This document shows, one piece after another, positions 17,406-27,263 of a stretch of 64,000 nucleotides of DNA (its first letter is position 1; the number at the start of each line of letters is the position of its first letter). The stretch covers positions 1 to 64,000 of the forward strand of contig DBXT01000056.1 of the NCBI GenBank assembly GCA_002309615.1. Direction: 5' to 3'. Origin of the DNA: Bacteroidales bacterium UBA1205. GTDB lineage: Bacteria > Bacteroidota > Bacteroidia > Bacteroidales > WCHB1-69. The position numbers were made by a program, and so were the translations under genes. The notes under the pieces are model-generated. The model saw nothing but the letters and a program-made list of their open reading frames with translations, was not told the DNA's origin and ran no database searches.

Positions 17406-19301
17406 TTACTTAGGCATTTTTTCACTCAACTCCAGCCATCGCATGGTTTTGACATCTAATGTTTGCTCATTATTAGCATATTCCTGAGACATACGCAAAC
17501 TATCTTGCGGTGATATGTCGCTTGATGCCAAGTGTTCGACCAATTGTTTTTGCATCAATTCCAATTCCGCTATTTCTTTTTCAAGCAAAATAAATTCTTG
17601 TTCTTCTTTATAAGTACGTCTGTTGGTATCTACTACCGAAGTCTTTGGTTTCACAGCGGCAGGTTTTTCAATCTTTTGCTGCTTGGCGGCAATACGTTCT
17701 TCTTTTTGGCGTTGTAATTTGTAATCAGTATAATTACCATAATAGTCTTTAATTTTTCCGCCATCCTCCATTATAAACACATGGTCCACCAATTTGTCCA
17801 TAAACCACCTGTCGTGCGATACTATTAGCAAACATCCTTCAAAATGTAACAAAAAATCTTCTAAAAGATTCAAAGTGTCGATGTCGAAATCGTTAGTGGG
17901 TTCGTCTAAAATTAAAAAATTAGGATTTTTGAGCAACACCAACAACAAATGCAATTTGCGACGTTGCCCCCCGCTGAGTTTTTCGTAATAGGTGTACTGC
18001 AAATCGTATCCGAAACCAAAATGTTTGAGAAATACCGATGCCGATATTAAATTACCTCCTGACATTCTAACCATTTCGGCATGCTCTTTTACTATATCTA
18101 TCACCCGTTTGCCGTCATTTTCGGAATTTATCTCATCTTGGCTATAATAGCCTGTGATGATGGTTGAACCAAAAGTAATTTTTCCCGCTGTAGGCTTAAG
18201 TTCATTGACTATCAACCGTAAAAGTGTGGTTTTTCCGGAACCGTTTCTTCCTATCACCCCACATCGCTCCCCTCTTTTGAAAATATAAGAAAAATCGCTG
18301 ACAATAGGTGTGGTTCCGTACGAAAAATCCAAATTGTCTATCTCCAATATCTTATTGCCGACCCGCTCCGTTTTTACGGAAAAATCGCTGTCTTTGGCAG
18401 CTACAGGAGCGGAAAGTTGCTGTTTCAAAAGTTCAAAATTATCTATACGCGATTTTGACTTGGTACTACGGGCTTGTGGTGTAGACCGCATCCATTCCAG
18501 CTCTTTGCGATATATGTTACGGAGTTTCTCCATTTCGGCAGCTTGATTGGATAAACGTTCTTGTTTTTTTTCCAAAAAATAATTATACTTGCCCTTATAT
18601 CTATACACGCCGGAAACATCTAATTCTATTATCTCGTCACACACCTTGTCTAAAAAAAACCTATCGTGGGTAACCATCAATAAGGTGGTGTTGGCAGTGG
18701 TAAGGAAGGTTTCCAGCCATTCTATCATATCTATATCCAGATGGTTGGTAGGCTCGTCCATTATCAAAAAATCTGCTTGCGAAAGCAATATTTTAGCCAA
18801 TGCGACTTTTTTACGCTGACCTCCGGAAAGCTCATTTATATTCTTTGAATAGTCCTCCAAGTCTAATTTGTGCAATATTTCTTTTGCCTTAGACTCAAAG
18901 TTCCATGCATCAAATGCATCCATTGCTTCCATTGCCGATTGTAATAATTGTTGATGCGCTGCTGTATCGGCATGGTTAAATTGCTGTAATGCCCTTTCAT
19001 AGTTTTTTATAGCCGTCACTTGCTCATTGTCTGAATCAAACACGGCATCCAACACACTAACATTTGCTACCGTATCAAACACTTGCGGAAGGTATGCCAC
19101 TTTAATATCTCCGCGAAGGGTGAATCTGCCGCTATCAGCTATATCCAGTCCCATCAATATATTGAGCAAGGTGGTTTTTCCCGTGCCGTTTTTGGCTATT
19201 AATGCCACCTTTTGCCCTTTTTCTATGCCAAAAGAGACATTTTCAAACAGCAAATTTTCGCCATATCGCTTTGATAAACTCTCTACATTCAGATAATTCA
19301 T
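17406..19301 (-). CDS. ABC-F family ATPase, Uup-like
   Basis: 631 residues with two ABC nucleotide-binding domains and no membrane segments. The first Walker A is AKNGTGKTTLLN and the first signature is NELSGGQRKKVALAK; the second pair is GRNGSGKTTLLR and KLSGGQRRKLHLLL, each followed by LDEPTN. The linker between the domains (about 240-320) is rich in Lys, Arg and Glu like the P-site tRNA interaction motif of ABC-F proteins. The last 70 or so residues are a predicted coiled coil (EEQEFILLEKEIAELELMQK), as in Uup. ABC-F proteins act on stalled ribosomes. It has its own promoter, just downstream of the sufD terminator. Confidence 0.93.
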   Translation of the reverse strand: MNYLNVESLSKRYGENLLFENVSFGIEKGQKVALIAKNGTGKTTLLNILMGLDIADSGRFTLRGDIKVAYLPQVFDTVANVSVLDAVFDSDNEQVTAIKNYERALQQFNHADTAAHQQLLQSAMEAMDAFDAWNFESKAKEILHKLDLEDYSKNINELSGGQRKKVALAKILLSQADFLIMDEPTNHLDIDMIEWLETFLTTANTTLLMVTHDRFFLDKVCDEIIELDVSGVYRYKGKYNYFLEKKQERLSNQAAEMEKLRNIYRKELEWMRSTPQARSTKSKSRIDNFELLKQQLSAPVAAKDSDFSVKTERVGNKILEIDNLDFSYGTTPIVSDFSYIFKRGERCGVIGRNGSGKTTLLRLIVNELKPTAGKITFGSTIITGYYSQDEINSENDGKRVIDIVKEHAEMVRMSGGNLISASVFLKHFGFGYDLQYTYYEKLSGGQRRKLHLLLVLLKNPNFLILDEPTNDFDIDTLNLLEDFLLHFEGCLLIVSHDRWFMDKLVDHVFIMEDGGKIKDYYGNYTDYKLQRQKEERIAAKQQKIEKPAAVKPKTSVVDTNRRTYKEEQEFILLEKEIAELELMQKQLVEHLASSDISPQDSLRMSQEYANNEQTLDVKTMRWLELSEKMPK

Positions 19302-19322
19302 TTCTTCAAAACTGATAAAAAA

Positions 19323-19331
19323 GCAAACTTA
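19323..19331 (-). promoter_or_regulatory. Predicted -7 element for the ABC-F gene
   Basis: TAAGTTTGC on the minus strand, 21 bases ahead of the start codon and directly after the upstream terminator hairpin. Confidence 0.65.
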
Positions 19332-19337
19332 TAATAA

Positions 19338-19373
19338 AATAGGGCATAAGCTCTTCTACTCTTATACCCTATT
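19338..19373 (-). terminator. Hairpin terminator after sufD
   Basis: A 13-bp stem (19338-19350 with 19361-19373; one G-U pair on the minus strand) with a ten-base loop, followed on the minus strand by TTATTATAAG. The T-run is imperfect. It separates the DUF1573-cysS-lgt-sufD operon from the ABC-F promoter. Confidence 0.75.
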
Positions 19374-19388
19374 CATTGTTACTTTTCA

Positions 19389-20759
19389 CTATAATTCCGG
19401 CATTTTAATTTCAAAATGTATGGGTTTTTGTTCACACACCTTGGTACAGCCTGCACAAAACAAAGTTTGTCCGGAAAGCCTTTTTTCCACCAAATTTTCG
19501 GTATAACCCACCAAGGGGGCTATGGATATTTTATCCACCACCTCTTTTGCGAAAGCATGCATCAAAAGCATCTTCGCATTTTTTTCACATATTCCTCTTG
19601 AACGCATATAAAAAACAGCATCTTCGTCCAATTGGCCTACTGTAGCTCCGTGAGAGCATTTTACATCGTCGGCATATATTTCCAAAAACGGTTTGGTATT
19701 GATAGTGGCCCTGTCGGTGAGTAAAATATTATGATTCACTTGATAAGCTTCTGTTTTTTGGGCATCTTGCGCCACATAAATATGACCGACGAATCCCGCC
19801 TGAGAATCATCATCCATAATGCCGTTGTACAATTGATGACTGGTGCAATTTTCCACATGATGATTCACCGACACACAATTGACAACATTTTGTTGTTTGT
19901 CCACCAAATACAATCCGTTCATGTCTATATCCGCCCCTTCTCCGAGCAAATGGCTGTAGAGAGAATTGTGAACGACACCTCCGTTGAATACATTGGAAAA
20001 TGTGCATACTCGTGATTTTTTTCCTTGATAGATAGTGCTATCGTTGATAAGCATAGTTTTTTTATCTTCATTTTCCAATTTAAAGTACACCAACTCCGCA
20101 TTATCTTCAACAAACAATTCCGTTGCCGTGTTGATCAAAGTATGCCCGCTTTGAATGGTGTCATCACAATGTATCAAAGAAAGAGAAGCATTTTTACCCA
20201 CTATCACCAAATTTTTCATGTTAATGAACAAATTATTGCTATTGTTCACCACATTCACCATTTGTATGGGCTGCGTAAATTTCACATTATCGGGTATATA
20301 AATAAAACATCCGTCTTGATACAATGCCGATGCCATGTCAAACATTCCGCTATGGGACTGCTTTTTGGATTGCTCCATATAATGTTGTATCAACGAAGCA
20401 TATTGAGCCGTTGCGTGCCTGAAACTACCTATGATAACCCCGTTGGGGAAAATGGTAAGCGGTGCATTGTTGTGCACATACCAACCATTCATAAAGGTAA
20501 ACATATAGGCGTCAATATTCTGTATATCACAGCTAAACACACTATCCGACAATTGGAAATCATCGGGTTGGGTTTTAATGGTATAAGTATTTTCTATTAT
20601 ATTGTTCCAATTAAAATTTCTCCATAGTTCATTGGATCGGGGGGGAACACCCTTTTGCAAAAAACTATCGGTAAAATATTTTCTATCCTTATTTGCTGTT
20701 TCAGCGTATGCGTTGACATACTTTGCAAAATAATTATTGATATCTTGATATCGATTCAT
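19389..20759 (-). CDS. sufD: Fe-S cluster assembly protein SufD
   Basis: 456 residues. The C-terminal half carries the SufB/SufD beta-helix signature: HGATVGQLDEDAVFYMRSRGI, then KMLLMHAFAKEVVDKI near the end. In the SufBCD complex, SufD pairs with SufB and the ATPase SufC to build Fe-S clusters in the cytoplasm. SufB and SufC are normally encoded directly upstream, but here the upstream gene is lgt, 7 bases away. The extreme C-terminus has an unusual Cys-containing LFCAGCTKVC segment. The N-terminal region is less conserved, as usual for SufD. Expressed as the last gene of a four-gene operon. Confidence 0.88.
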   Translation of the reverse strand: MNRYQDINNYFAKYVNAYAETANKDRKYFTDSFLQKGVPPRSNELWRNFNWNNIIENTYTIKTQPDDFQLSDSVFSCDIQNIDAYMFTFMNGWYVHNNAPLTIFPNGVIIGSFRHATAQYASLIQHYMEQSKKQSHSGMFDMASALYQDGCFIYIPDNVKFTQPIQMVNVVNNSNNLFINMKNLVIVGKNASLSLIHCDDTIQSGHTLINTATELFVEDNAELVYFKLENEDKKTMLINDSTIYQGKKSRVCTFSNVFNGGVVHNSLYSHLLGEGADIDMNGLYLVDKQQNVVNCVSVNHHVENCTSHQLYNGIMDDDSQAGFVGHIYVAQDAQKTEAYQVNHNILLTDRATINTKPFLEIYADDVKCSHGATVGQLDEDAVFYMRSRGICEKNAKMLLMHAFAKEVVDKISIAPLVGYTENLVEKRLSGQTLFCAGCTKVCEQKPIHFEIKMPEL

Positions 20760-20766
20760 CGTTGTT

Positions 20767-21651
20767 TTATTTTGACACCTTAAAATTAGGAGTAGCCGGA
20801 TAATTCTTTTTGGCTATGGAATACCACAAACATATTATTCCCAACACTATAAAGGGAATGCTCAACCATTGTCCCATGTTTAAAGTCATGTCGGCCTCAA
20901 ACGCCACTTGATCGGCTTTTACAAATTCTATCAAAAAACGAGCGGTAAATATCACCACCAAAGCGGTGCCCAAAGACCTGCCTGCCGGAATACGACCTTT
21001 GGCATGCTTAAAATAATACCACGTTTGATAGCCGAACAGACTCAAATACACCAAAGATTCATACAATTGTGCCGGATGCCGAGGTTGGCAACATTCATCC
21101 GTGCCGTTTAAACGTTCAAAAACAAATCCCCATGGTACATCGGTGATGGTGCCTATAATTTCGGAATTCATCAAATTGCCGCAACGCACCAATGCTGCCG
21201 CTATAGGAATACAAATAGCTATTCTATCAAATAACCAAAACAAATTCACTTTATGTTTGTATGAAAAATACAACACATATAATATGATGGCTATGGTTCC
21301 TCCATGGCTGGCCAATCCTTCATAACCTCTGAACACCCAGCCTTCCGATGTTTGTACAAATGGAATAAAAATCTCCAATATATGATTACGAAAATATGCC
21401 CAATCGTAAAACAAGCAATGTCCCAATCTTAAACCCACCACTGTCCACACGCAGGTAAACAAAGCAAATCTATCTATTATTTCTACCGTAACATGCTCGT
21501 TTTTGGCTATTTTCTGCAATACCATATATGCCAACATAAAACCTGTTGCCAACAACAGACCATACCATCCTACACGCACTTCGCCGATGGCAAAAATGAT
21601 GGGATCTACATTCCAATGTATGATACTTATTATTGATGATATTACTCCCAT
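20767..21651 (-). CDS. lgt: Prolipoprotein diacylglyceryl transferase
   Basis: 294 residues, seven membrane segments. It moves diacylglycerol from phosphatidylglycerol to the lipobox Cys of prelipoproteins in the inner membrane. The Lgt signature is present as VRCGNLMNSEIIG, preceded by a GLASHGGTIAI segment, and RHPAQLYES follows. These include the essential Arg, Asn, Glu and His positions. It lies between cysS (4 bases) and sufD (7 bases). The many lipoproteins in this window, such as those at 2633 and 41129, would be its clients. Confidence 0.95.
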   Translation of the reverse strand: MGVISSIISIIHWNVDPIIFAIGEVRVGWYGLLLATGFMLAYMVLQKIAKNEHVTVEIIDRFALFTCVWTVVGLRLGHCLFYDWAYFRNHILEIFIPFVQTSEGWVFRGYEGLASHGGTIAIILYVLYFSYKHKVNLFWLFDRIAICIPIAAALVRCGNLMNSEIIGTITDVPWGFVFERLNGTDECCQPRHPAQLYESLVYLSLFGYQTWYYFKHAKGRIPAGRSLGTALVVIFTARFLIEFVKADQVAFEADMTLNMGQWLSIPFIVLGIICLWYSIAKKNYPATPNFKVSK

Positions 21652-21655
21652 ATTT

Positions 21656-23131
21656 CTATTTCACCTCCCATTTTACACCTTCTTTGGTATCCTTAAGGTT
21701 AATTCCTATATTATTCAACATATCCCGTATTGCATCCGCTGTGGCATAATCTTTATTGGCTTTGGCTTGCGTACGCAAAGCAATGATAACATCCATCAAC
21801 TTATCCTCCATTCCCGATGCAAGGGATGTATTTTCATACTTCATGCCCAAAATATCAAATAAGAATGTATCAAATATCTGCTTAAGCAAGTCTATGTCTT
21901 TTTGTGTTAAACGCAATTGTTTGTCGTTGACGGAATTAACTATCCGAGCGGCATCAAACAAGTGAGCCAATACTATGGGGGTATTGAAATCGTCATCCAT
22001 AGCTTCCCTGCAAGCCGTAAAAATAGCTTCTACATTTTCATCCGAACTATCACCGGCTTGCAATTTAGGGATTAAAGCATAGGCTGCAAATAGTTTATTC
22101 ATTCCCTTTTCTGCTGCCTGCAAAGCCTCATTGGAAAAATCCACGGTGCTGCTATAATGTGCTTGTAGAATAAAAAACCTGATAGTCATAGGAGAATACG
22201 CCGCCGTCAACAAAGCGTGCGAACCGGTAAAAAACTCATTGAGCGTAATAAAGTTACCCAACGATTTTCCCATTTTTTTACCGTCTATGGTTATCATATT
22301 ATTATGCATCCAATATTTTACCGTATCGGTATTGTTGGCTATTCTATTTTGGCATATTTCCGATTCGTGATGCGGAAACATAAGGTCCATTCCTCCGCCA
22401 TGAATGTCAAAACGTGTACCCAGATATTTAGTACTCATAGCAGTACATTCTAAATGCCAGCCCGGAAAACCGTCGCTCCATGGCGAATGCCAACGCATTA
22501 TGTGTTCGGGTGCCGCTTTTTTCCATAAAGCGAAATCGGCGGTGTTATGTTTTTCCTCTTGTCCGTCCAACTCGCGTGTGGTGGACAACATATCTTCTAA
22601 TCTACGTCCCGAAAGTATGCCGTAATGATAATTTTTATCATATTTTATCACATCAAAATACACCGAACCATTGGATATATATGCATAACCGGCATCCAAT
22701 ATTTTTTGTACCACCTCTATCTGCTCCATTATATGTCCGCTCGCACGGGCTTCTATACTGGGATGTTGCACATTTAATGCATCCATTGCAACATGATACA
22801 TATCGGAATAATATTGGGCTACCTCCATGGGTTCCAATTGCTCCAAGCGAGCCTTTTTAGCTATTTTATCCTCTCCTTCATCGGCATCGTTTTCCAAATG
22901 TCCTACATCGGTGATATTGCGAACATAACGAACTTTGTATCCTAAATATTTGAGATAACGAAACACCACATCAAACACTATGGCAGGACGGGCATGTCCT
23001 AAATGAGGCTCGCCGTATACGGTAGGACCGCATACATACATGCCTACAAAAGGCGGGTTAATGGGTTCAAACAATTCTTTTTTTCTTGTTAGTGTATTTT
23101 GTATTTTTAAATTATTCGCTTTTATCTCCAT
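21656..23131 (-). CDS. cysS: Cysteinyl-tRNA synthetase
   Basis: 491 residues, full length, class I aminoacyl-tRNA synthetase. Visible motifs are [18 protein letters not shown] (zinc-binding Cys and the HIGH box as HLGH), [15 protein letters not shown] and [15 protein letters not shown] (the other zinc ligands), and [10 protein letters not shown] as the KMSKS loop. The C-terminal helical anticodon-binding region reaches the end. It starts 4 bases after the DUF1573 gene and runs into lgt, so it is in the middle of an operon. Confidence 0.97.
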   Translation of the reverse strand: MEIKANNLKIQNTLTRKKELFEPINPPFVGMYVCGPTVYGEPHLGHARPAIVFDVVFRYLKYLGYKVRYVRNITDVGHLENDADEGEDKIAKKARLEQLEPMEVAQYYSDMYHVAMDALNVQHPSIEARASGHIMEQIEVVQKILDAGYAYISNGSVYFDVIKYDKNYHYGILSGRRLEDMLSTTRELDGQEEKHNTADFALWKKAAPEHIMRWHSPWSDGFPGWHLECTAMSTKYLGTRFDIHGGGMDLMFPHHESEICQNRIANNTDTVKYWMHNNMITIDGKKMGKSLGNFITLNEFFTGSHALLTAAYSPMTIRFFILQAHYSSTVDFSNEALQAAEKGMNKLFAAYALIPKLQAGDSSDENVEAIFTACREAMDDDFNTPIVLAHLFDAARIVNSVNDKQLRLTQKDIDLLKQIFDTFLFDILGMKYENTSLASGMEDKLMDVIIALRTQAKANKDYATADAIRDMLNNIGINLKDTKEGVKWEVK

Positions 23132-23135
23132 TTGT

Positions 23136-24215
23136 TTATCTGCTTTTAGCTTTTACAAAACCTGTTATTTTTAATGTAACGGTCGGCTGTTCAGGGTCAT
23201 TGCACACTATATCCACCGTCCGCATTTGTTTATTGGATTTGCCGATAGTACGGAAAGTGGTTTTTACAACTGTGCTTTCACCGGGTTCTAATTCCATTTT
23301 TTCCGGATTCACTATAGTACAACTACAAGACTGTTTTAACTTGCGTATATACAAAGTGCTGCGACCGATGTTGGTGAGAACGAAATCATGAACCACAGGC
23401 TCCCCTTCTTCCACTTCACCGAATTTGTATTCTTCTTCAGACACTTTCAAACGAGGGGCATTGGCTTTTTGTTTGGGCGTCCAGGAATCGAAATCATCTA
23501 AAATTCTTGCTCCTATATAAAAAGTTTTATTCGGTCGGTCATCATCATTTGTGCTTATCACCACCTTATTGAACACTATGCCCCAGTCGTTTTGTATTTT
23601 TGCATCAAAATCGGTTACCAATATACCGCCTTCGCCGGGTTGTAATTCAGGAGTAACATATACCACCTTTATGGCATTGGGCACCTGACGTAATTCAAAA
23701 GTTAACTTCTTGTCCGCCTCGTTGTAAAAACGGAAAGTATCCCTATGAACGGTGGTGGGAGTAATCACACCCACTTGCAATGAATTGGTAACATAACGCA
23801 CATTGCCTTCTTTCATGGGATATATTTCCTGTGGTGTACGCGGACGGGGCTCTACATAACCTTTTATGGTGAGCTCTTTGGTGTATTTTTTTCCTTTTTC
23901 GTTAATAGTAACCGTTACCGAATTTGAAAACACACCCGACTTACCGGCAGGATCGTATATCAACTTAACAGCACCTTTATCTTTCTTTTTTAATATGTCC
24001 CTTTTATACTCTACGCGTATATGCCTGTAAGGAGATTTTACCAATTCTATATAAGCTCCTGATACTTTGTTGACAAAAGGAAATTCGTATTCAACCTTGC
24101 CTGCTGTTTCTTTTATTTCACCAAAATCGTGAACAACAGTCTCAAACTGCATCTTTTGCGCATTTATTATTCCACAAGCAAATAATAAACAGCATATTAC
24201 AATCAATCGTTTCAT
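23136..24215 (-). CDS. Exported DUF1573 protein
   Basis: 359 residues. Signal peptide [20 protein letters not shown], then three Ig-like segments. The last (about 255-355) is a clear DUF1573 domain: [19 protein letters not shown], then [20 protein letters not shown] and [17 protein letters not shown]. The first segment ([20 protein letters not shown]) is a second, more divergent copy. DUF1573 proteins are abundant in Bacteroidota, probably periplasmic or surface exposed, with no known function. It is the first gene of the cysS-lgt-sufD operon, an odd leader for housekeeping genes. Confidence 0.88.
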   Translation of the reverse strand: MKRLIVICCLLFACGIINAQKMQFETVVHDFGEIKETAGKVEYEFPFVNKVSGAYIELVKSPYRHIRVEYKRDILKKKDKGAVKLIYDPAGKSGVFSNSVTVTINEKGKKYTKELTIKGYVEPRPRTPQEIYPMKEGNVRYVTNSLQVGVITPTTVHRDTFRFYNEADKKLTFELRQVPNAIKVVYVTPELQPGEGGILVTDFDAKIQNDWGIVFNKVVISTNDDDRPNKTFYIGARILDDFDSWTPKQKANAPRLKVSEEEYKFGEVEEGEPVVHDFVLTNIGRSTLYIRKLKQSCSCTIVNPEKMELEPGESTVVKTTFRTIGKSNKQMRTVDIVCNDPEQPTVTLKITGFVKAKSR

Positions 24216-24238
24216 ATTCTTATATTATTATTTAATTT

Positions 24239-24247
24239 ACAAAGGTA
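24239..24247 (-). promoter_or_regulatory. Predicted -7 element for the DUF1573-cysS-lgt-sufD operon
   Basis: TACCTTTGT on the minus strand, 24 bases before the DUF1573 start. Confidence 0.65.
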
Positions 24248-24328
24248 CAACATTTTTTTATGCCAATAAAAAAAATTGCATAATTAGTTTTACTGATTAT
24301 AGTAATACAATCCGATGTGATGATAGTT

Positions 24329-24363
24329 AAAAAAAGGCAGTGCAAAAAACTTATTGCACTGCC
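24329..24363 (-). terminator. Rho-independent terminator after the small gene at 24385
   Basis: A perfect 10-bp GC-rich stem (24336-24345 with 24354-24363), an eight-base loop, then seven Ts on the minus strand. It ends the mpl transcript. Confidence 0.93.
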
Positions 24364-24384
24364 CTTAGTCTGTTATTATTTTTT

Positions 24385-24645
24385 TCAAGACAATATTTTT
24401 TCTGCCAATGAGGCAATAGCCTCACTATTGGGTTCATATAATCCTTTGTCGTTAATAAGTATGCAACCGACTATGGGATATCGTTGAAAATCGGGCGTGA
24501 TTTTTGACGGACTTTCCACTTTTACTTCCATCGTTTCGGAATTCACCCATAAATCGATATCGGTAGGATAGTCCAAAAAATGCTCCAAGAAATCCTCTAC
24601 TGCATTTTCAATACTATTACTCAATTCATTAACCTTATTCTGCAT
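24385..24645 (-). CDS. Small protein of unknown function, co-transcribed with mpl
   Basis: 86 residues, acidic, no signal peptide or membrane segment. The N-terminal half looks helical (VNELSNSIENAVEDFLEHF); the second half reads like a short beta region (IDLWVNSETMEVKVE, then YPIVGCILINDKGLYEP). I do not recognise the family. It follows mpl by 48 bases and is followed by a strong terminator, so it is the second gene of a two-gene transcript. Codon use and composition look like its neighbours, which supports it being real. Confidence 0.7.
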   Translation of the reverse strand: MQNKVNELSNSIENAVEDFLEHFLDYPTDIDLWVNSETMEVKVESPSKITPDFQRYPIVGCILINDKGLYEPNSEAIASLAEKILS

Positions 24646-24694
24646 GGTCTCTTTTTTTTAAAAAAAATACTACACTAATCAATAATTTTCATCC

Positions 24695-26053
24695 TTACCG
24701 CCTGTTAATGATATTATCGGCTATTTGACCATAATCGTATCCGTCGAAATTACCCGATGACATCATCAGCAATACGGAATTGTTCCATTGCATAGACAAC
24801 AAATCTTTTTTTAACAAATCCGAATCGTGATAGACTTTTATATTTTTATTTTTAAAAGCCTCAAACACCATTTCGTTGCTTAAAGGCGGTAATTTTTTCA
24901 ATGCGATGGCGTGGGGGTTGAAATACACTATGGGCACATCGGCCTTATCCATTGTGCCGGCATATTGTTGTAAGAATTCGGCTGTTAAACTGCTGAAAGT
25001 ATGCAATTCCAAACAAGCCACCAACTTTCTGTCGCTATATTTTTCAGTTACGGCATCTATGGTCGCTTTTAATTTGGACGGTGAATGAGCAAAATCTTTA
25101 TACATGGCAAAATCATCGGTTGCTTTTACCAATTCCAAACGCTTGGAGGCTCCTTTAAAACCGGCTATGGCCCTATAAAAATCATCATCGCTCACACCTA
25201 TGGCATTACATGCCAAGCGGGCTGCATTGATGTTCATCAGGTTATGTTTTCCGAACACTTGTAGGGGAATTTCTTTTCCGTTATGTATCAATACATATTG
25301 CCTGTTCACTATTTTGTATTCGGGTAAGGCATACGGATGTAGATGAGTATTACATTGGGCTGCTATTCGGTTACACTGCTCGTCCAGACTACAATATATC
25401 AAATCTCCGTCTTGGGGAATGGATTGGGCAAATATTTTAAATTGCTCCACATAGATATCAAAAGTGGGAAAAACATTGATATGGTCCCATGCTATTCCGC
25501 TTATAATACCCACGTGGGGCTTATACCAATGAAATTTCGGACGGCGATCGATAGGCGAAGTTAAATATTCATCTCCTTCTATCACCATGCACGGAGCATC
25601 GTCGGTGAGTTTTACCATTACTTCAAAGCCTTCCAACTGGGCTCCTACCATATAATCACAGGCAATATTGCAACTGTTAAGCACATGTAATATCATGGAA
25701 GTAATGGTGGTTTTGCCATGACTTCCGCCCACCACTATGCGTTTTTTATTTTTGGACTGTTCATACAAAAATTGCGGATAAGAATAAATATTTAATCCCA
25801 AAGCCTTGGCTTTTACCAACTCCGGATTATCTTCTCTTGCGTGCATGCCCAATATCACCGCATCTATATCTTCGGTGATATTGTCTGCATTCCAGCCGAT
25901 GGCTGCCGGCAAGATACCGTATTTTTGCAACCTGCTTTTAGAAGGTTCAAATATTTCATCATCGGAACCTGTTACCTGATAACCTTTTATTTTCAACGAG
26001 ATGGCTAAATTATGCATAGCCGAACCTCCTATGGCGATAAAATGTACTCTCAT
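24695..26053 (-). CDS. mpl: UDP-N-acetylmuramate:L-alanyl-gamma-D-glutamyl-meso-diaminopimelate ligase-like Mur ligase
   Basis: 452 residues, a three-domain Mur ligase. The N-terminal Rossmann part begins MRVHFIAIGGSAMHNLA, and the family-specific TGSDDEIFEPSKSRLQ follows. The ATP-binding loop is GSHGKTT (110-116), and IEGDEYLTSPIDRRPKF and ISGIAWDHINVFPTF are typical of Mpl rather than MurC. The enzyme attaches a recycled tripeptide to UDP-MurNAc in the cytoplasm. It diverges from pyrD, with both promoters in the 154-base gap. Confidence 0.9.
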   Translation of the reverse strand: MRVHFIAIGGSAMHNLAISLKIKGYQVTGSDDEIFEPSKSRLQKYGILPAAIGWNADNITEDIDAVILGMHAREDNPELVKAKALGLNIYSYPQFLYEQSKNKKRIVVGGSHGKTTITSMILHVLNSCNIACDYMVGAQLEGFEVMVKLTDDAPCMVIEGDEYLTSPIDRRPKFHWYKPHVGIISGIAWDHINVFPTFDIYVEQFKIFAQSIPQDGDLIYCSLDEQCNRIAAQCNTHLHPYALPEYKIVNRQYVLIHNGKEIPLQVFGKHNLMNINAARLACNAIGVSDDDFYRAIAGFKGASKRLELVKATDDFAMYKDFAHSPSKLKATIDAVTEKYSDRKLVACLELHTFSSLTAEFLQQYAGTMDKADVPIVYFNPHAIALKKLPPLSNEMVFEAFKNKNIKVYHDSDLLKKDLLSMQWNNSVLLMMSSGNFDGYDYGQIADNIINRR

Positions 26054-26081
26054 GCGTGTATTTATTTTTATGCTGATATAT

Positions 26082-26090
26082 GCAAAATTA
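26082..26090 (-). promoter_or_regulatory. Predicted -7 element for mpl
   Basis: TAATTTTGC on the minus strand, 28 bases before the start codon. Confidence 0.6.
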
Positions 26091-26173
26091 TCACCTTACA
26101 TCAAGTCAAGAGAAAGTTAATGTCATTTTTTACTAACAATATAATGTGCAAAGTACAATTCCAAAAAAAATGT

Positions 26174-26182
26174 TATCTTTGT
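26174..26182 (+). promoter_or_regulatory. Predicted -7 element for pyrD
   Basis: TATCTTTGT, 25 bases before the pyrD start. Confidence 0.65.
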
Positions 26183-26207
26183 ATGTTTATACTTATTAAT
26201 ATTCATT

Positions 26208-27113
26208 ATGGCTGATTTATCTGTAAAGATAGGAAATTTAACATTAAAAAACCCTGTATTAACCGCCTCCGGTACATTTGGTTACGGCTTGGAGTTCAGT
26301 GATTTTATCGATCTAAACCGTTTAGGCGGTTTTGTGGTGAAGGGCACCACCCTGCATCCCCGCGAAGGCAATGACTACCCTCGTATGGCCGAAACACCGA
26401 GCGGCATGCTCAATGCCGTGGGTTTGCAAAACAAAGGAGTGGATTATTTTATTGAACACATTTATCCTCAAATATCGCATATCAACTCCCGAATAATCGT
26501 CAATGTATCAGGTTCCTCCATCAGCGATTATATGGCTTGCGCAGAACGCATCAACGAATTGGAGCACATCCCTGCCATTGAACTCAATATTTCATGTCCT
26601 AACGTAAAACAAGGAGGCATGGCCTTCGGGACATCTTGTGTATCGGCAAAGGAGGTGGTAGAGGCCGTCCGTAAGGTGTATAAGAAAACGCTCATAGTCA
26701 AGCTTTCGCCCAATGTAACAGATATAGTCGCTATTGCTCAAGCTGTGGAAGACGGCGGTGCCGACGCGGTATCCCTTATCAACACCCTCCTTGGCATGGC
26801 TATAGACGCAGAAAAACAAAAACCCATACTCTCCACCGTTACCGGCGGATTGTCAGGAGCTTGCGTAAAACCCATAGCACTACGCATGGTATGGCAGGTC
26901 AGCCACAAAATTCATATTCCCGTAATAGGATTAGGAGGCATTATGAATGCTATTGACGCAGTGGAATTTCTATTGGCCGGTGCTACTGCCGTAGAAGTGG
27001 GTACCGCCAATTTTATTGACCCCGCCGTATCCATAAAAATTGTTGACGGCATCAATGACTATTTGGAACGGAAACATATAACCTCCGTACAAAATATTAT
27101 CGGGATTATTTAA
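26208..27113 (+). CDS. pyrD: Dihydroorotate dehydrogenase, class 1B-like
   Basis: 301 residues, full length, soluble (no N-terminal membrane helix as in class 2). FMN-binding and catalytic parts are [37 protein letters not shown] with catalytic Cys130, and [22 protein letters not shown] catalytic Cys rather than Ser marks class 1. Class 1B enzymes work with the Fe-S/FAD subunit PyrK, usually encoded next door; no pyrK is seen here. It converts dihydroorotate to orotate in pyrimidine synthesis. A single-gene transcript by context. Confidence 0.95.
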   Translation: MADLSVKIGNLTLKNPVLTASGTFGYGLEFSDFIDLNRLGGFVVKGTTLHPREGNDYPRMAETPSGMLNAVGLQNKGVDYFIEHIYPQISHINSRIIVNVSGSSISDYMACAERINELEHIPAIELNISCPNVKQGGMAFGTSCVSAKEVVEAVRKVYKKTLIVKLSPNVTDIVAIAQAVEDGGADAVSLINTLLGMAIDAEKQKPILSTVTGGLSGACVKPIALRMVWQVSHKIHIPVIGLGGIMNAIDAVEFLLAGATAVEVGTANFIDPAVSIKIVDGINDYLERKHITSVQNIIGII

Positions 27114-27263
27114 CGATTCATCATCTTATTTTAAAGCCCCGACGCCTTTCTAAAACTTTTTTACTGCCAGTGCGATATACTTCTTGGATTGTTATGCTAT
27201 AACAATCATGCTCCATTCTATATTGTAATCATCCCTTTTCAGGATAATTCCAAATGTTATTCC

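Noticed and set aside
20025..20627. 200-codon plus-strand frame opposite sufD
   Set aside because: It mirrors the sufD reading frame and its translation is not protein-like.
27187..27207. Perfect inverted repeat as pyrD terminator
   Set aside because: A 9-bp stem with a three-base loop, but it has no T-run and is AT-rich. Kept only as a repeat note.
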